Positions 24,645 to 37,300 of a stretch of 64,000 nucleotides of DNA are shown one piece after another. Origin of the DNA: Candidatus Kapaibacterium sp. (lineage in GTDB: Bacteria; Bacteroidota; Ignavibacteria; Kapaibacteriales; UBA4661); the NCBI GenBank assembly GCA_025455065.1, contig JALONG010000002.1, forward strand, positions 64,422 to 128,421. The letters run 5' to 3'. Made by a program: the position numbers and the translations under genes. The notes beneath the pieces were generated by a model that saw only the letters and a list, made by a program, of their open reading frames with translations, was not told the origin of the DNA and searched no databases. Each line of letters opens with the position of its first letter. The stretch's first letter is position 1.

Positions 24645-27600
24645 TTACCGCAGAACGCTTATTTTCTGCACTTGGGCGTGTTCGCCAACCTGTAATCGGC
24701 ATAAATACACACCTTGCGGCAAATCATTTGTGGAAAGCGGAAGCGAGTGTTCGCCCTGTGGCATCGTGCCGTCAGCAATGGTGCGGATTTCCTGCCCAAG
24801 TGCCGTGAAGAGTTTCAGCAAAACGCGCTGCGTTTGTGGTACGACAAACCGCACCGATGCTTGTTCCGAAGAGGGGTTTGGGGTTATGCTCAAACCGAGC
24901 ATTGCACCTTGCGCAACTTGTTCTTCGCGGACGCTTGTGGCAATGTCCAAATTTGCCCAGAAGGGGCGAAACACGGTAGAATCCAGCGTAATTGCCCGAA
25001 GGCTTGCTTGCACCGTACCGCTTGTGAAGGTGTAAAAAAGCAAAGAACGAGGATTGGCGGCGCTGGTGAAGCACAGTTGCCTGTCGTCCGGTGAAAAAAC
25101 GGCTTGGTCGGCATCCACAATCGGACGATTATTTAGCTGGAATCGCCGAATACCCAAGTATCCTTGGTCGTTGTCGCGGTCGAAGTTTGCCACATACAAA
25201 TCGTTCACCGTTGCGTTGCCTTCAGGGAAATATTCGCTGAAAACTACGGTGTTCGCGTTACGGGAACTGTATGCAGGGAATCCCAAGTTAAAATCAGGCT
25301 GTGGCGGGTACAATTCAAACACCGACGGCGTTCCGCCCATTCCGGCATAATACAGCGCCCAAAACGGCACGGTTTCGCCTTCGATAGTCAGTTCGTGATA
25401 GGCATCGAACACAAGTTCCGGCTGTCCGGCGACCACGAAATAGCATCGGGATAGCGAATACCACTTACTTGTTTGCCTTCAGAAAGCGGACGGGTAGTGG
25501 CTCCGACAAGGCGCTTGAGTGGGATAATGCGCGGGCGCGTTATGCCTGTGGCGGAAATGGTTGCGACGGTAACAAGATAGACATTCGCATCGTTTGCGTC
25601 GGTGGAAGTCATTGCCAAAGAGCGTCCGTCGGGTGAAATGGTAACGCTGGCAATATCACCCGCAGCACGAATTTGGATGCCGGAGAAGGTATTAACGGCA
25701 TTGGTCATCAAATCCAGCGTAGCGACTTGTCCGCGTGTATTGACGAAGTAGAGCAAACGTGCATTATTTGCCGCAGAAACTTGGCTGCGTCCGCCTTGAG
25801 TACGCACAAGAGCGTCATTTCCGGCAAAGAGCGATGCACGATTTGTTGCGGGGTTGTAAATCCCGATGCGTCCGGCTTGTGTCGTGAAAGCAATGACCGA
25901 TGTAACGGCAGTTAATTCCGAAGCCGTGCCATCACTGATTTTGCGGCTCACTGTCGGCATACTTGCCGTGATGCCTACATCGTCAAACGCTGCATTGAGG
26001 GCATTGGCAAGCGCTGTATTGCCCGGGTAGAGGTCTTCAGCAGAGCGGAGCGTGTGCCTACGCCAATCCCCAAAGCCTGCATTTTGCGTCATGTAGGTCG
26101 CAAGGGTGCGCCACCAGATGCGTTCTGTGGTGTCGCGTCCGTAGCGGCGGAAAAAGAGCCAGGATACGCGGTCGGCAATCGGCGCGTTGGCGTGGGGGAA
26201 TTGCAAGCCTTGTGCGCGAGGTGTTCCAACAACAAAGAAATCACGCATATTCCGAACTGCTTGCCAGCCCGCTCCGGTAGAATCTGCTTCGCCCCAATGT
26301 AAACCTTCGCCCGGAACATTGCCATAGCCCCGCAGGCGCGGCGAATAGTAATTTGTTGTTCTATCCAACATCCAACCCCAAAGATTGGCAAAATGCTCTT
26401 CTAATGCGCCTGTCTCGCCGTCGTTGTATTCCAAACGAGCAATGCTGTTGTAGGCATGACCAACTTCGTGACCGTAAAGGAATAAATCACGATTCGGGTG
26501 GCGTTCATCATTCACACCGCCGCCGTCGCCGTAGCCTTGCGACATCAAGCCCACATTCCACCAAGCCGACGTGCTGCCCGCGTTGCCGACGTTCAGAAGA
26601 GTGTGCATCCTTGCGCCCTGTCCGTTCCATGATGTGCGCTTGTGCCGCAGGGCAAAATACCGTCGGCAAGAATCCGCGTAGGAAAGTGCTGAGGCAATAT
26701 CTCTGCGCCAGCGTTGCCCTTCGGTGATGGACAAAATTGCAGCATTGCTCACATCTTCCACTTCCGTATTGCGTGCGTCTAAAATTACCGAGCCACCATT
26801 GATACGACTTGGAAGCTGGTCTGCGGGGGTTTCGGAAGAAAGGTAATCGGACACAGGGAAAATACGACCATCGGATTCGCGTCGCCAACTTCTGACGCTC
26901 ACATTTTCGCCAAACGCCGTTGTCGAAGGAACATCAATAAAGCCTGATGATTGCAGTGTTGCTCCGCCTTTGCGAGGTGGTGTTTGGATGATATTCCCGC
27001 TTTTGTCCACTTCTGCGCCCGATGCCGTGCCAAGGGTGGAAGCACTTTTGGTGGATGATGTTGGTTGCACTTCGGGAGAATATGTTGTATTGCGGTCGGT
27101 GCGCCGGAAACGGTCGAGGAAATCTTGGTCGTCGCGGTGTAAACGCACACTGTAAAGAACTTCGCCGGAATGTGCATCAATGAAGTACGTCCAAGACCGT
27201 TTTATGCTGGTGGAAACAGTGATTGCGAAAGCAAGGCGTAAAGCGCTTTTACCGGCTTTTGTCGTGGCAAGGCGCGGGTTTTCGGTCTCGGTAACGGGAT
27301 ACCACAATAGTTCGCCTTTCCATGCGCGTTCTGCACCAAACAACTCCAAGACCGAAGGCGCAATGGATTTCCACAAACCATTCTCGGCAAGGGCATTGCG
27401 TGTGGCAATAAAGGCGGATTCTTGTGTCAGTGTCGGAATGGCAGAATGTTCCTGCGTCGGCGTTGGCTCGTACAGCCCGTGAACGCTGTACACATCGCCT
27501 TTTGCGTCAGCATGAACATAGACATCGCGCCCGTGAACACGCAAGCCTTTATAGGTTTGTTCAAAGCGAATATGCTGAAAACCTAGGCGGTCGCTTGTGA

Positions 27601-28210
27601 GGCTCATCAAAGAAAGTTCTTCTTCGGGGCGCTCCAAACCGCGTAAAATGGTGTTTTCTTTGAGCAGGGCAAATGTTTCGCGGATAATCGGCGCTTGCTG
27701 CGCGGCGCGTGTTTCTGCGTCTTGTGAGCGCATTTCCGCATTGGCAACAAGTGTGTACGGCGTGGACATCTCCACATTTTTGCTGACGCGGCTACGCAGA
27801 CTGCCGAAGCGCCCTTCAGCAAAGCGCAATGTGCCGTTTGCATTATAGCCGATTTCTTGAATATCGCTCTTGCGAAGCATCGTGGAAACTGCTTCGGCAG
27901 ACGTTTTTGTGCGTGAGTTTTGGGCTGAAGGGAGTCTTTGTGCTGTTTGTGTACTTGTTGCTTCCGCTGTACCAAATACATCGGGACGAACATTGAGCGG
28001 AATACGCCGCGCAGTGGTGGTGATTATGCCTTCTTCTGCTTGCAATAGTGCCGGAGAGGTTTTTTCATGCTGGACTTTGGTCGAAGGTTTGCCGGCGGGG
28101 CGTTGTGCGGTTGGTGATTGTGCTTGCGCTTCGGCAGGTGAAAGCGAAAATCCTCCGAGAATACCAACAAAGGCAAGCAAAACAGAGCTAAAGCGGTTAG
28201 GGTGTTTCAT
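24645..28210 (-). pseudogene. Secreted M4/thermolysin-type metalloprotease with beta-propeller and T9SS tail, split by a frameshift
   Basis: Two overlapping frames on the minus strand form one protein of about 1190 residues. The start is ATG 28210, with signal peptide MKHPNRFSSVLLAFVGILGG. A fungalysin/thermolysin-type propeptide follows (TSDRLGFQHIRFEQTYKGLR, VHGRDVYVHAD). The catalytic part has YGHEVGHAYNS near residue 579 and the downstream Glu region GETGALEEHFANLWGWMLDR. WD40-like propeller repeats come next (VTISPDGRSLAMTSTDAND, ISWSPDSRN). The T9SS sorting domain (LSITPNPSSEQASVRFVVPQ) is in the second frame. Near 25411-25420 one base seems to be missing: SWSPDSRN stops making sense, and the other frame continues LVFDAYHELTIEGE. 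The first frame ends at 25388. This is either a real single-base deletion that removes the secretion tail, or a sequencing error. Confidence 0.82.
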
Positions 28211-28532
28211 ATAGACCACGAAAAAGAGTGAGACAAAAACGATGGGCGCTTTTGGGGTAGCGCCAAAACACAAGATACTGAATTATTCCTGTTTGAAAGC
28301 AGGTTGAGCGTGAGAAAATGAGTTTTGATGAGGAATGTTTTCGAGTTTCGTTGTTCACAAATTGAACGAAGGAAAAAATTGCCCAAAGGCGGAAAAATTC
28401 TGTAACTTGGGCGGTAATTTTTGCGTAGCACAAACGAACCTTGTACAACAAGCGCTTGTTGCACAAGTGTTGGGAACGCTAAATACTACGCCACATTGCG
28501 CCATTTCTTTTCATTATACCGCACCGAAAACC
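28211..28532. other. Divergent intergenic region, protease / SpoIIE phosphatase
   Basis: This 322-bp region separates two divergent genes and must hold both promoters. It contains a 26-bp palindrome (28441-28466). It also has a weaker inverted pair, AAAATTGCCCAA near 28375-28386 and TTGGGCGGTAATTTT near 28407-28421. No gene or RNA was recognised in it. Confidence 0.6.
28441..28466. promoter_or_regulatory. 26-bp palindrome, candidate operator
   Basis: CAACAAGCGCTTGTTG (28446-28461) is a perfect 16-bp palindrome; TTGT and ACAA extend it to 26 bp with one mismatched pair. It ends 66 bases before ATG 28533, a plausible site for a dimeric regulator; alternatively the transcript folds as a hairpin. 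Confidence 0.5.
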
Positions 28533-31013
28533 ATGATTCACCCGATTTTTCCTTCCAGTAAACCCCGCTTTGAATGGGCGCTTTGGCTTTTGGGCGCTTT
28601 TGCGGTTGTGCTTTGCTTGATGTTGCAAGATTACAGCTTTTATCGTCCCTTGCCTACGGGATTTCCTTCACGTTTGGATAGCTTCACCGATAGTGTGCTG
28701 ACGAGCGTCGGTTTAACGCGGGATTCCGTCGAGATTATGGCGGAAAGTAGCGTTGATGAGCCGATGTTGCGTACGATTCAGCAGTATTATGGAGCAAAAG
28801 CGCCGGAATTTCTGCGAACAAGAGACGTGCAGCAGAATTTATATCGGATGAAAATACGCAAGCAAGAATCGGGTATTGGCATCCAGTTTGGTTCGGGAAA
28901 CCGTTCCAGACCTTCGGCAAATAAAAAAACTTCTACCGATGAAACGCACGTGCGAACACTGTGGCTGAATGCGGATTTGAACGTCGTTGGTGAAGTTCGT
29001 ACTGTGCGCAAACCAATGCCACGCGATACGAATGCTGCAAAAAGCCTTAGCGTAGGATATGACACAAGTGCCGTGCAGAATATCATTCTCCGAACAATTC
29101 CCGAAAACCCAGTAACACGTTCTTTACACAAAGGAAACCTTGATTGGAAGCGCGATACGGCATTCCCTGATGCCATTGGCTTTGTTGCTCTTGTCAGCGC
29201 CGATACGCTGTGGCGTGAAGAATGGATGATTCGCGCCACAAAAACATCCGACAAGCCAGAAGAATGGACAACGGAATGGCTTCACCGCTTTGTGCTGCAA
29301 AATCCGCCTGAGCAGGCGGTGGGGAACGGCATGACCGCAAAGCAAATTTTTACATTTGTGTTTTGGGGCATGATTATTATTGGTCTCTTATGGCTGGGGT
29401 TTGTGTATTTAAGCCGTGTTCGCATGAAAGCTGTTTCATTATGGTTACTTCTTATTGCGCCATTGGTCGGGCTGGGGTGGACGATAAGTTATGTTCCGGT
29501 AAGTATGAAATGGTACGGATACGTGATTTTGTGGTTGATTCAGACGCTCGGATTCGGGTTGTTCTTCGCAGCAGTACCCTTTTCAGCGCTTATGGCGGTA
29601 TTATTGGAAATAGCATCGGAAAAATTTTACACATTGAAACGTTTGCGCGATGCGCCTTGGCGTTCGTTTCATCTTGGAAGGATGCTCCTAGCAGGAGTGA
29701 GTATTGGTGCTATCTATACGGCATTGTCATTACTTGTCCCTTTTGCGGCAGAGCGTTGGGGATTCGATGTTATGAGTAATGGGTATTGGAGTCCTGAATC
29801 CTACATGGTTCCGTTTTTATCACGCAATCTTGTGGGATCGTTTATATTTAGTACAACATACGTTCCACTGATAGCATTGATTATTTCGGTTTCTCCTATT
29901 GTTCTTGCGTATCGTTTTTTACCGCGTGCTTTGCAATTTTGGGGTATGCTTTTGGGGTTGATTGCTTTTTGGAGCATTTTTTCGGCTATTCAATCATTTC
30001 AACTAGGCTATGTTCTCTTGCAGGGGGTGGCTTTTGCCATACCTGCAGCGTTGTTGTTTCTGTATTATGATGTAGTCGCACTGATTGTTTTTACCTCATT
30101 TTCGACGTTATTGCTTGGTTTGCCGCTTTTTCAGGTCAGTTCATGGGGCATTGCACTACCATTGGGAACAATTCTTCTTGTGGTTGCCTTTGGGTTTATT
30201 GCGTATAGGAACGAGCCGGAACGGGTAACCGAAGCCGACTACAAGCCGGAATTTCTCTCGCTTATCGAAGAAAACGAGCGCTTGCATCAGGAAATTGCTG
30301 CCGCCAAAAGTGTGCAACAAAAGCTGCTTCCGCGCCATTTACCCACGATTGAACGTGTGCGCGTCAGTGCAGCGTGTATTCCTGCCTACGAAGTAGGTGG
30401 CGATTATTACGACTTTTTCCCGCTCGACGACAAACGGCTTGGAGTCTTGATTGGCGACGTGTCGGGGAAGGGCATCTCGGCGGCGTTTTATATCACGCTG
30501 GCAAAAGGCGTTATTGTCTCGCAAGTTCGCGGGATTGGCTCTCCGTCGGATGTTCTGCACCGCGTGAATGCACTGTTGTACGGCGTTATGGAGCGCGGGA
30601 AATTTGTTTCGATGATTTACGGCATTTATGACACCTCCACGCGGGAATTTTCCTTTGCTAATGCCGGACACAACCCGCTTGTGGTCTTGCGCCGTGAAGG
30701 TGAAGTGCAGACAGTGGCTGCAAAGGGTATGGCTATTGGGCTGGACAAAGGCGAGCGTTTTGAAAAAGCCGTTAGCACGATGAGCGTTCAACTTAATGAT
30801 GGCGATTGCGTGCTGCTCTATACCGACGGCGTTACCGAAGCAATGAACACTGACCATGCAGAATACGGTGAAGAGCGCATGATTGCTGCCCTCAAAACAT
30901 CGCCACTCAATGCTGCGGACATTATCTCGACGGCTTTGGCAGATGTACGAAAATTTGCCGGAAAAGCGCATCAGCACGATGACATTACGCTCGTGGCGCT
31001 GGAAGCGGTGTAG
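28533..31013 (+). CDS. Membrane PP2C-type phosphatase with SpoIIE/RsbU domain
   Basis: An 826-residue protein counted from ATG 28533. The first hydrophobic segment is WALWLLGAFAVVLCLMLQ. A soluble region of about 250 residues (likely periplasmic) follows, then eight or so hydrophobic segments to about residue 560. A short coiled linker (SLIEENERLHQEIAAAKSVQ) leads to the SpoIIE domain: GGDYYDFFPL, LGVLIGDVSGKGISAAFYI, FSFANAGHNPL, LLYTDGVTEAMN and HQHDDITLVAL. These Asp residues bind the two metals of PP2C phosphatases. Such proteins usually dephosphorylate an anti-sigma-factor antagonist (RsbV/SpoIIAA type) in partner-switching. No antagonist or anti-sigma gene is adjacent, so its target lies elsewhere. 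Confidence 0.9.
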   Translation: MIHPIFPSSKPRFEWALWLLGAFAVVLCLMLQDYSFYRPLPTGFPSRLDSFTDSVLTSVGLTRDSVEIMAESSVDEPMLRTIQQYYGAKAPEFLRTRDVQQNLYRMKIRKQESGIGIQFGSGNRSRPSANKKTSTDETHVRTLWLNADLNVVGEVRTVRKPMPRDTNAAKSLSVGYDTSAVQNIILRTIPENPVTRSLHKGNLDWKRDTAFPDAIGFVALVSADTLWREEWMIRATKTSDKPEEWTTEWLHRFVLQNPPEQAVGNGMTAKQIFTFVFWGMIIIGLLWLGFVYLSRVRMKAVSLWLLLIAPLVGLGWTISYVPVSMKWYGYVILWLIQTLGFGLFFAAVPFSALMAVLLEIASEKFYTLKRLRDAPWRSFHLGRMLLAGVSIGAIYTALSLLVPFAAERWGFDVMSNGYWSPESYMVPFLSRNLVGSFIFSTTYVPLIALIISVSPIVLAYRFLPRALQFWGMLLGLIAFWSIFSAIQSFQLGYVLLQGVAFAIPAALLFLYYDVVALIVFTSFSTLLLGLPLFQVSSWGIALPLGTILLVVAFGFIAYRNEPERVTEADYKPEFLSLIEENERLHQEIAAAKSVQQKLLPRHLPTIERVRVSAACIPAYEVGGDYYDFFPLDDKRLGVLIGDVSGKGISAAFYITLAKGVIVSQVRGIGSPSDVLHRVNALLYGVMERGKFVSMIYGIYDTSTREFSFANAGHNPLVVLRREGEVQTVAAKGMAIGLDKGERFEKAVSTMSVQLNDGDCVLLYTDGVTEAMNTDHAEYGEERMIAALKTSPLNAADIISTALADVRKFAGKAHQHDDITLVALEAV

Positions 31014-31062
31014 AGCAGCGAAGGATTTTACAGAGCAGGCGGATACTTTGATTAAACTTGAT

Positions 31063-31103
31063 AAGCCTACACTTCGTTTCGATGCGAGAGTAGGCTTTTT
31101 TTA
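31063..31103 (+). terminator. Rho-independent terminator of the SpoIIE phosphatase gene
   Basis: AAGCCTAC (31063-31070) pairs with GTAGGCTT (31090-31097), followed by TTTTTATT. It separates the phosphatase gene from the giant surface protein gene. The remaining 227 bases to ATG 31331 show no gene and should hold the giant gene's promoter. Confidence 0.85.
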
Positions 31104-31330
31104 TTACTGAAAAAAATTCTTACCACTTTAAAGCGTATTGTGCGCTCTCCGAATTAGTAGTATATTGATTTTTCAAGGGTGCAGTAGGCACTATTCACGC
31201 CACTTCACCGTTTCTTGGATAAGATTCTTACGACGTTTTTTTGTGTTTGGTCAAATCGGTTCGTAAATTTTTCAACAAACTGCCTCGTTCATCTCCCTGA
31301 ATGTTCAACTTCTCCACCTTGTAAGTTTTT

Positions 31331-34300
31331 ATGAATACGTTTCCTTTGTTCCGTCAGCTTCGTAGCTTGTTTGTGCTGCTTTTCTGCATTGCTCTCCCGA
31401 CGCATATTTTTGCTCAGGTTGGTACTGTTACCACGCTTGCCGGTAGCACGGCGGGCTATCTCGACGGCACAGGGACGGGAGCGCGGTTTGATTCCCCAGT
31501 GGGAGTGGTAAGCGACGGCGCGGGCGGGAATCTTTATGTGGCGGATTTCTTAAATCACCGCATTCGCAGAATTGACGTTGCAACGGGTGTGGTGACAACG
31601 CTTGCAGGAAGCGGTGTTGCGGGCTTTCTTGATGCCACAGGTACGGCGGCTCAGTTTAATAATCCGCACGCATTGTGGTTCGATGGAGCGGGGAATTTGT
31701 ATGTGTCCGATGGTGCGAATGGGGCACGCATTCGCAGAATTGTCATTGCAACAGGCGCGGTTACAACGTTTGCTGGAACGGGCGCATCAGGATTTGTCAA
31801 TGGTCCCGCAGCATCGGCACAGTTTTCTGCGATAAGGAGTCTCACAGGCGACGGTGCGGGAAATCTGTTCGTGTCGGATTTTGGCAACAACGTCATTCGG
31901 AGAATTGTGATAGCTACGGGAGCGGTTTCAACACTTGCAGGGACAGGTGTTCTTGGATATAACGATGGACCAGGTGCGACGGCAATGTTTGATAATATCT
32001 ATGGTATAGGCTGCGATGGTCTGAATGTGTATGTATGCGACGCTGCAAACTTCTGTATTCGCAAAATCGTCATTGCAACGGGCGTGGTATCCACTCTGTC
32101 GGGAACAGGAGTTGCAGGTACTGCTGATGGTGCAGCGGGAGTGGCACAGTTTCTGGGACTAACAAGTGATATGGTCTATGACGGGATCGGTAATTTTTTC
32201 TTTGGCGACTTTCACCGCATTCGCAGCATTTCCGCCGCAACAGGCACGGTCTCAACAGTTGCCGGATCAGGTACAGCGGGCTTTGCTGACGGGGTGGGTG
32301 TTGCAGCACAGTTTAATTTTTTCTCCTCGGGTATTACCCGTGACGCGGCAGGCAATCTCTATATCGCCGACTCTGACAACCACCGCATCCGCAGGCTTGT
32401 CTTTCCACCGCCCACCGTTACCAGCTTTGTGCCAACCAGTGCCTACGCGCTGCAAGCCGTAACGGTGAACGGCACAAACTTCACTGGCGCAACGCAAGTG
32501 CAGTTCGGCGGCGTTAATGCGGCATGGTTTACGGTCGTCTCGGCAACGCAAATACGCGCTGTTGTGCCAATCGGCGGTGCAAGCGGGAACGTGAGCGTTA
32601 CCACTGGCTTGGGAACGGGTTCGTTTGCGGGCTTTACCTTCACCGCAACGCCGCGTGTTTCCTCGTTTGCGGGGCAGCTTACGGGTGGCTTTCTGGATGC
32701 TGTCGGTGGTGCAGCGCAGTTTGTTAATCCCAATGGTATCGGTGTGGACGCTTCGGGAAATATTTATGTGGCGGAGTCGGGCAACAATCGTATTCGCAGA
32801 ATAACGCCGACGGGTGTGGTTACGACCTTTGCAGGAAGCGGCGTTTCGGGTTTTGCCGATAATACGGGTGTTTTAGCGCAGTTCAACGCTCCATCGGGCG
32901 TGGCGTGTGATGCGGTTGGCAATGTCTATGTCGCCGACGAGGGCAACCATTGTATTCGCAGAATTACTCCCGGCGGCGTGGTTACGACGCTGGCGGGCTT
33001 AGGCGGAACTTCAGGCTTTGCCGACGGCACTGGTACGGCGGCGCGGTTCAATAATCCGGCGCGGATGTGCATTGATGCGGCGGGAAATCTCTACGTTCCC
33101 GATGCCAGTAATCACCGCATTCGCAGAGTAGCAACGGCAACGGGCGTGGTTACGACTATTGCCGGAAATGGTACGCCGGCTTCAGTAAACGGTATAGGTA
33201 CTGCGGCACAATTCAACTTTCCCACTGCGACGGCGTTGGATGCGGCTGGCAATGTCTATGTAGCAGAATCAGCCGGCAATCGCATTCGCAAAATCTCTCC
33301 GGCGGGCGTGGTTACGACGCTCGCGGGCAATGGTACTGCCAGCAGCGTTGACGGCACAGGCGCGGCAGCAACCGTAAACTCGCCCGTTGGCTTGGCGACG
33401 GATGCGGCGGGAATGCTGTACATCATCGAATCCGCTTCCAATCGTGTTCGTACTATCAGTCAAAGCGGCGTAGTTACGACCTTCGCTGGAACAGGCGTGT
33501 CAGGGCTTGTGGACGGAACGCTCACCGCCTCGCAATTTGCTTGGATGCGCGGCGCAGTTACTGACGCGGCGGGCAATCTCTATATTAACGACACGGGCAA
33601 CAATACCATTCGCAAAATTAGCGTTGCCCAGCCCGTCGTTACAGGCTTCACGCCAACAAACGCCTACCCATTGCAAGCCGTAACCATAACAGGTACGGAC
33701 TTTTTTGGTGTAACGCAGGTGCGCTTCGGCGGCGTGAACGCAGCGTGGTTTGAAGCGGTTTCGCCAACGCAAATCCGCGCCGTTGTGCCGTTTGGTGCGG
33801 TGAGCGGGAATGTTACCGTTACCAACAGCGCAGGAACGGGGACGTTTGCGGGCTTCACACTTGCCGCCACGCCGCAAGTTTCCACGCTTGCGGGCGATGG
33901 AGCGGCGAATTTCCGCGATGCTGTGGGCGGTGCGGCGCAATTCAATAGCGTGTGTGGAATAGTGCGGGATGCCGCAGGAAACGCCTATATTACCGACCGC
34001 TTAAATCACCTCATTCGCAGAATTACTCCGGCGGGTGTGGTAACAACATTTGCCGGAAGTGGCATTGCTGGTGGGCTCAATGGCACAGGCACAGCAGCGC
34101 AGTTCAGCCAACCCTACGGTATTGCTATCAATGCAGCAGGAACAGACCTATTTGTAGCAGAAGAAACAGGGCATCGGATTCGGCAAATCAATATTGCTAC
34201 AGCAAACGTTACAACGCTGGCAGGAAGCGGTGTAGCGGGTTTTGCGAATGGTACGGGAGTTTCGGCACAGTTCAATACGCCGATTGGTGTTTGCTTGGAC

Positions 34301-37300
34301 GCGGCAGGAAATGTTTATGTCGGTGAACAAGGCAATCATCGTATTCGCATGGTTACGCCCGGTGGCGTGGTTACATCGGTTGCCGGAACAGGAACTGCTG
34401 GTTTTGCCGATGGACTTGCTGTTACTGCTCAATTTAATGCCCCTCGCGGTATTGTCCGCGACGCAGCGGGGAATCTTTATGTTGCCGATTACAACAACAA
34501 TCGTATCCGAAAAATTACTCCGGCGGGTGTTGTCTCTACCCTTGCCGGAAGCGGTGTTGCAGGGAATGTGGATGGCGTTGGTGCTGCGGCACAATTTATC
34601 ACACCAAACGCATTCTGGATTGATCCTATTGGCAATCTCTACCTAGCCGGGGGCAATAATCACAACGTGCGCATTATTTCACCAACAGGAGTAGTAACAA
34701 CACTTGCCGGAACAGGTACACCCAGCTTTGCCGATGGCACGGTTGCCGCAGCACAGTTTAATTTTGTTGCTGGGATTGTGCAAGAATCTTCCGGCTCATT
34801 CCTTGTTGCCGACGAAGGAAATGGCAGAATTCGCCGCGTTGTCCTGCCGCCGCCGACTGTTACGAGCTTCAACGCCACCACAGGCTATCCGGGCTTAGGA
34901 ATCGTCATCAATGGAACAAACCTCGCAACCGTTACGCAAGTGAGTTTCGGTGGCATGGTTTCGCCCTCCTTCACTGTCATTTCCAACACGCAAATCGTTG
35001 CAGCCGTGCCGACGGGCGGTGCGTCGGGAGCGGTGCAAGTAACCAATCCGAGTGGAACGGCTTCGCTGGGTGGCTTTACCTTTACAACGGTGATTCCTCC
35101 GCTATCCACGTTTGCCGGAAATGCTGCACCTGCGGGCTTTGCCAACGGTACGGGCGGTGCTGCGCGGCTTAATGAGCCTATTGGAATTGTCTCGGACGGA
35201 ACGAACCTGTTTTTTGCGGATGCCGCGAATCATGTCATCCGCAGAATTAGCGCAACGGGCGTGGTTACGACGTTTGCAGGAAGCGGCACATCCGGTTTTG
35301 CTGATGGAACAGGCACGGCAGCGCAATTTGCTTCGCCGAGTTGGCTGACGATTGATGGTTCGGGAAATCTCTATGTTGCAGATTATAATAATCATCGTAT
35401 TCGCATGATTACTTCGGGTGGCGTGGTAACGACCATTGCCGGAAGCGGTACTGCGGGCTTTAATGATGCGACAGGTGCGGCGGCGCAGTTTAATCTTCCC
35501 CATAATATTCTTTTTTCGGGTGGATTTCTGTATGTAACCGAAGTCGTTGGAAATAGAATTCGGCGTATATCCCTTCCCGGAGGCGTTGTTACAACAATCG
35601 CTGGAAGTGCCACCGCAGGAAATGCCGATGGAACAGGTGCTGTGGCACAATTTAATTACCCCTACGGTTTGGCTGATGATGCTTTGGGGAATATCATTAT
35701 TACGGATCAAAATAATCATCGCATTCGCAAGATGACTCCTGCTGGCGTGGTAACAACGCTGGCAGGAAGTACCGCAGGATATGCCGATGGAACAGGTGCT
35801 GCGGCACAGTTCACTAGTCCTCGCGGAATTGTGCGCGATGGTGCGAGTGGTTTCTATATTTCTGAATTCGTCAATAGCCGCATTCGGTATGTAACTCCTG
35901 CGGGTGCTGTTACGACGATTGCAGGAGCGGGAACAGCCGGATTTACCGACGGTGCGCTTGCTGCGGGACAGTTTTCCAATCAATTGGAAGGATTAGCACT
36001 CAACTCGTCGGGGGAATTGTTTATTGCCGACCGAGGCAACAATGCCATTCGCCGTACACTCCCGCCATCGCCCGTCGTTACGAGCTTCAACGCCACAACG
36101 GGCTATCCGGGACTTGGCGTTATTATCAACGGCGCAAACTTTTCCGCCGCAACGCAAGTGCAGTTTGGCGGCGTTCCTTCGCCATCCTTTACGATTATTT
36201 CTGCGTCGCAAATCGTCGCAGCCGTGCCTATGGGCGGCGCGTCGGGGAGTGTGAGCGTTACTGCGCCAAGCGGGACGGGTTCGCTTCCCGGATTTACCTT
36301 CACGGCAGTTGTTCCGCCTGTTTCCACCTTTGCTGGAAATGGCGCACCTGCGGGCTTTGCAGATGCACAGCAGGGCGCGGCTCAATTTAACAGTAATTGC
36401 CATATTGCCCGCGATGCTGCGGGAAACATCTATGTTGCTGACCGTCTCAACCACCGCATTCGGCGCATCACTTCTGCGGGCGTAGTAACAACTTTCGCCG
36501 GAAGCGGTACTGCCGGCTCCATGAATGGCATTGGCGCGGCAGCGGAGTTCAATCTTCCACAAGCAGTTGCGCTGAATGCTGCGGGAACTATTTTGTACGT
36601 CGGCGAAGAGGGCGGGCATCGGATTCGCCAAATCAATCTTGCGACGGCAAACGTTACAACCCTTGCCGGAAGCGGTGTTCTGGGCTGGAATGATGCCACT
36701 GGTACTGCCGCGCAGTTTAATGCTCCCATCGGGCTTTGGGTGCAGGCTTCGGGAGATATTCTCGTGGCGGATTCTCAAAATCATCGTATTCGCAGGGTTA
36801 CGACAGGCGGCATCGTTACGACTATCGCCGGAAGCGGCACGGCGGGCTTTGCTGATGGAAGTGCTGCTTCTGCGCAATTTAACACTCCTCGTGGTGTAAG
36901 TGCTGATGCGGCGGGGAATGTATTCGTTGCTGACCACATTAATCATAGTATTCGGAAAATTACTCCGAGCGGTGTTGTTACCACTCTTGCTGGAAGCGGC
37001 GTAGCTGGTGGTGTAGATGGTGTTGGAACGGCTGCACAGTTAAATACTCCCGTGCAGATGTGGCATGATGCCGTAGAGAATATCTATGTTGCTGAACAAA
37101 GCGGACACATTATTCGCGTAATCTCTCCCTATGGCGTTGTAACAAGGGTTGCCGGAACAGGAGCAGCCGCACACATTGACGGAACAACCCTTACAGGACA
37201 GTTTAATTTGCCAACAGGTATTCTTGGTAATCCGATAACGGGTGAACTTTTTGTAAGCGGCAATCGCCTTATTCGGAAAATCGTTCTTCCTGCACCGACT

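Noticed and set aside
25388-25436. Programmed frameshift in the protease gene
   Set aside because: No slippery heptamer or downstream hairpin was seen at the shift point; a base deletion or read error explains it better.
35102-36946. Long open frames on the minus strand inside the first giant gene
   Set aside because: They mirror the repeated codons of the + strand gene; their products are low-complexity and match no family.
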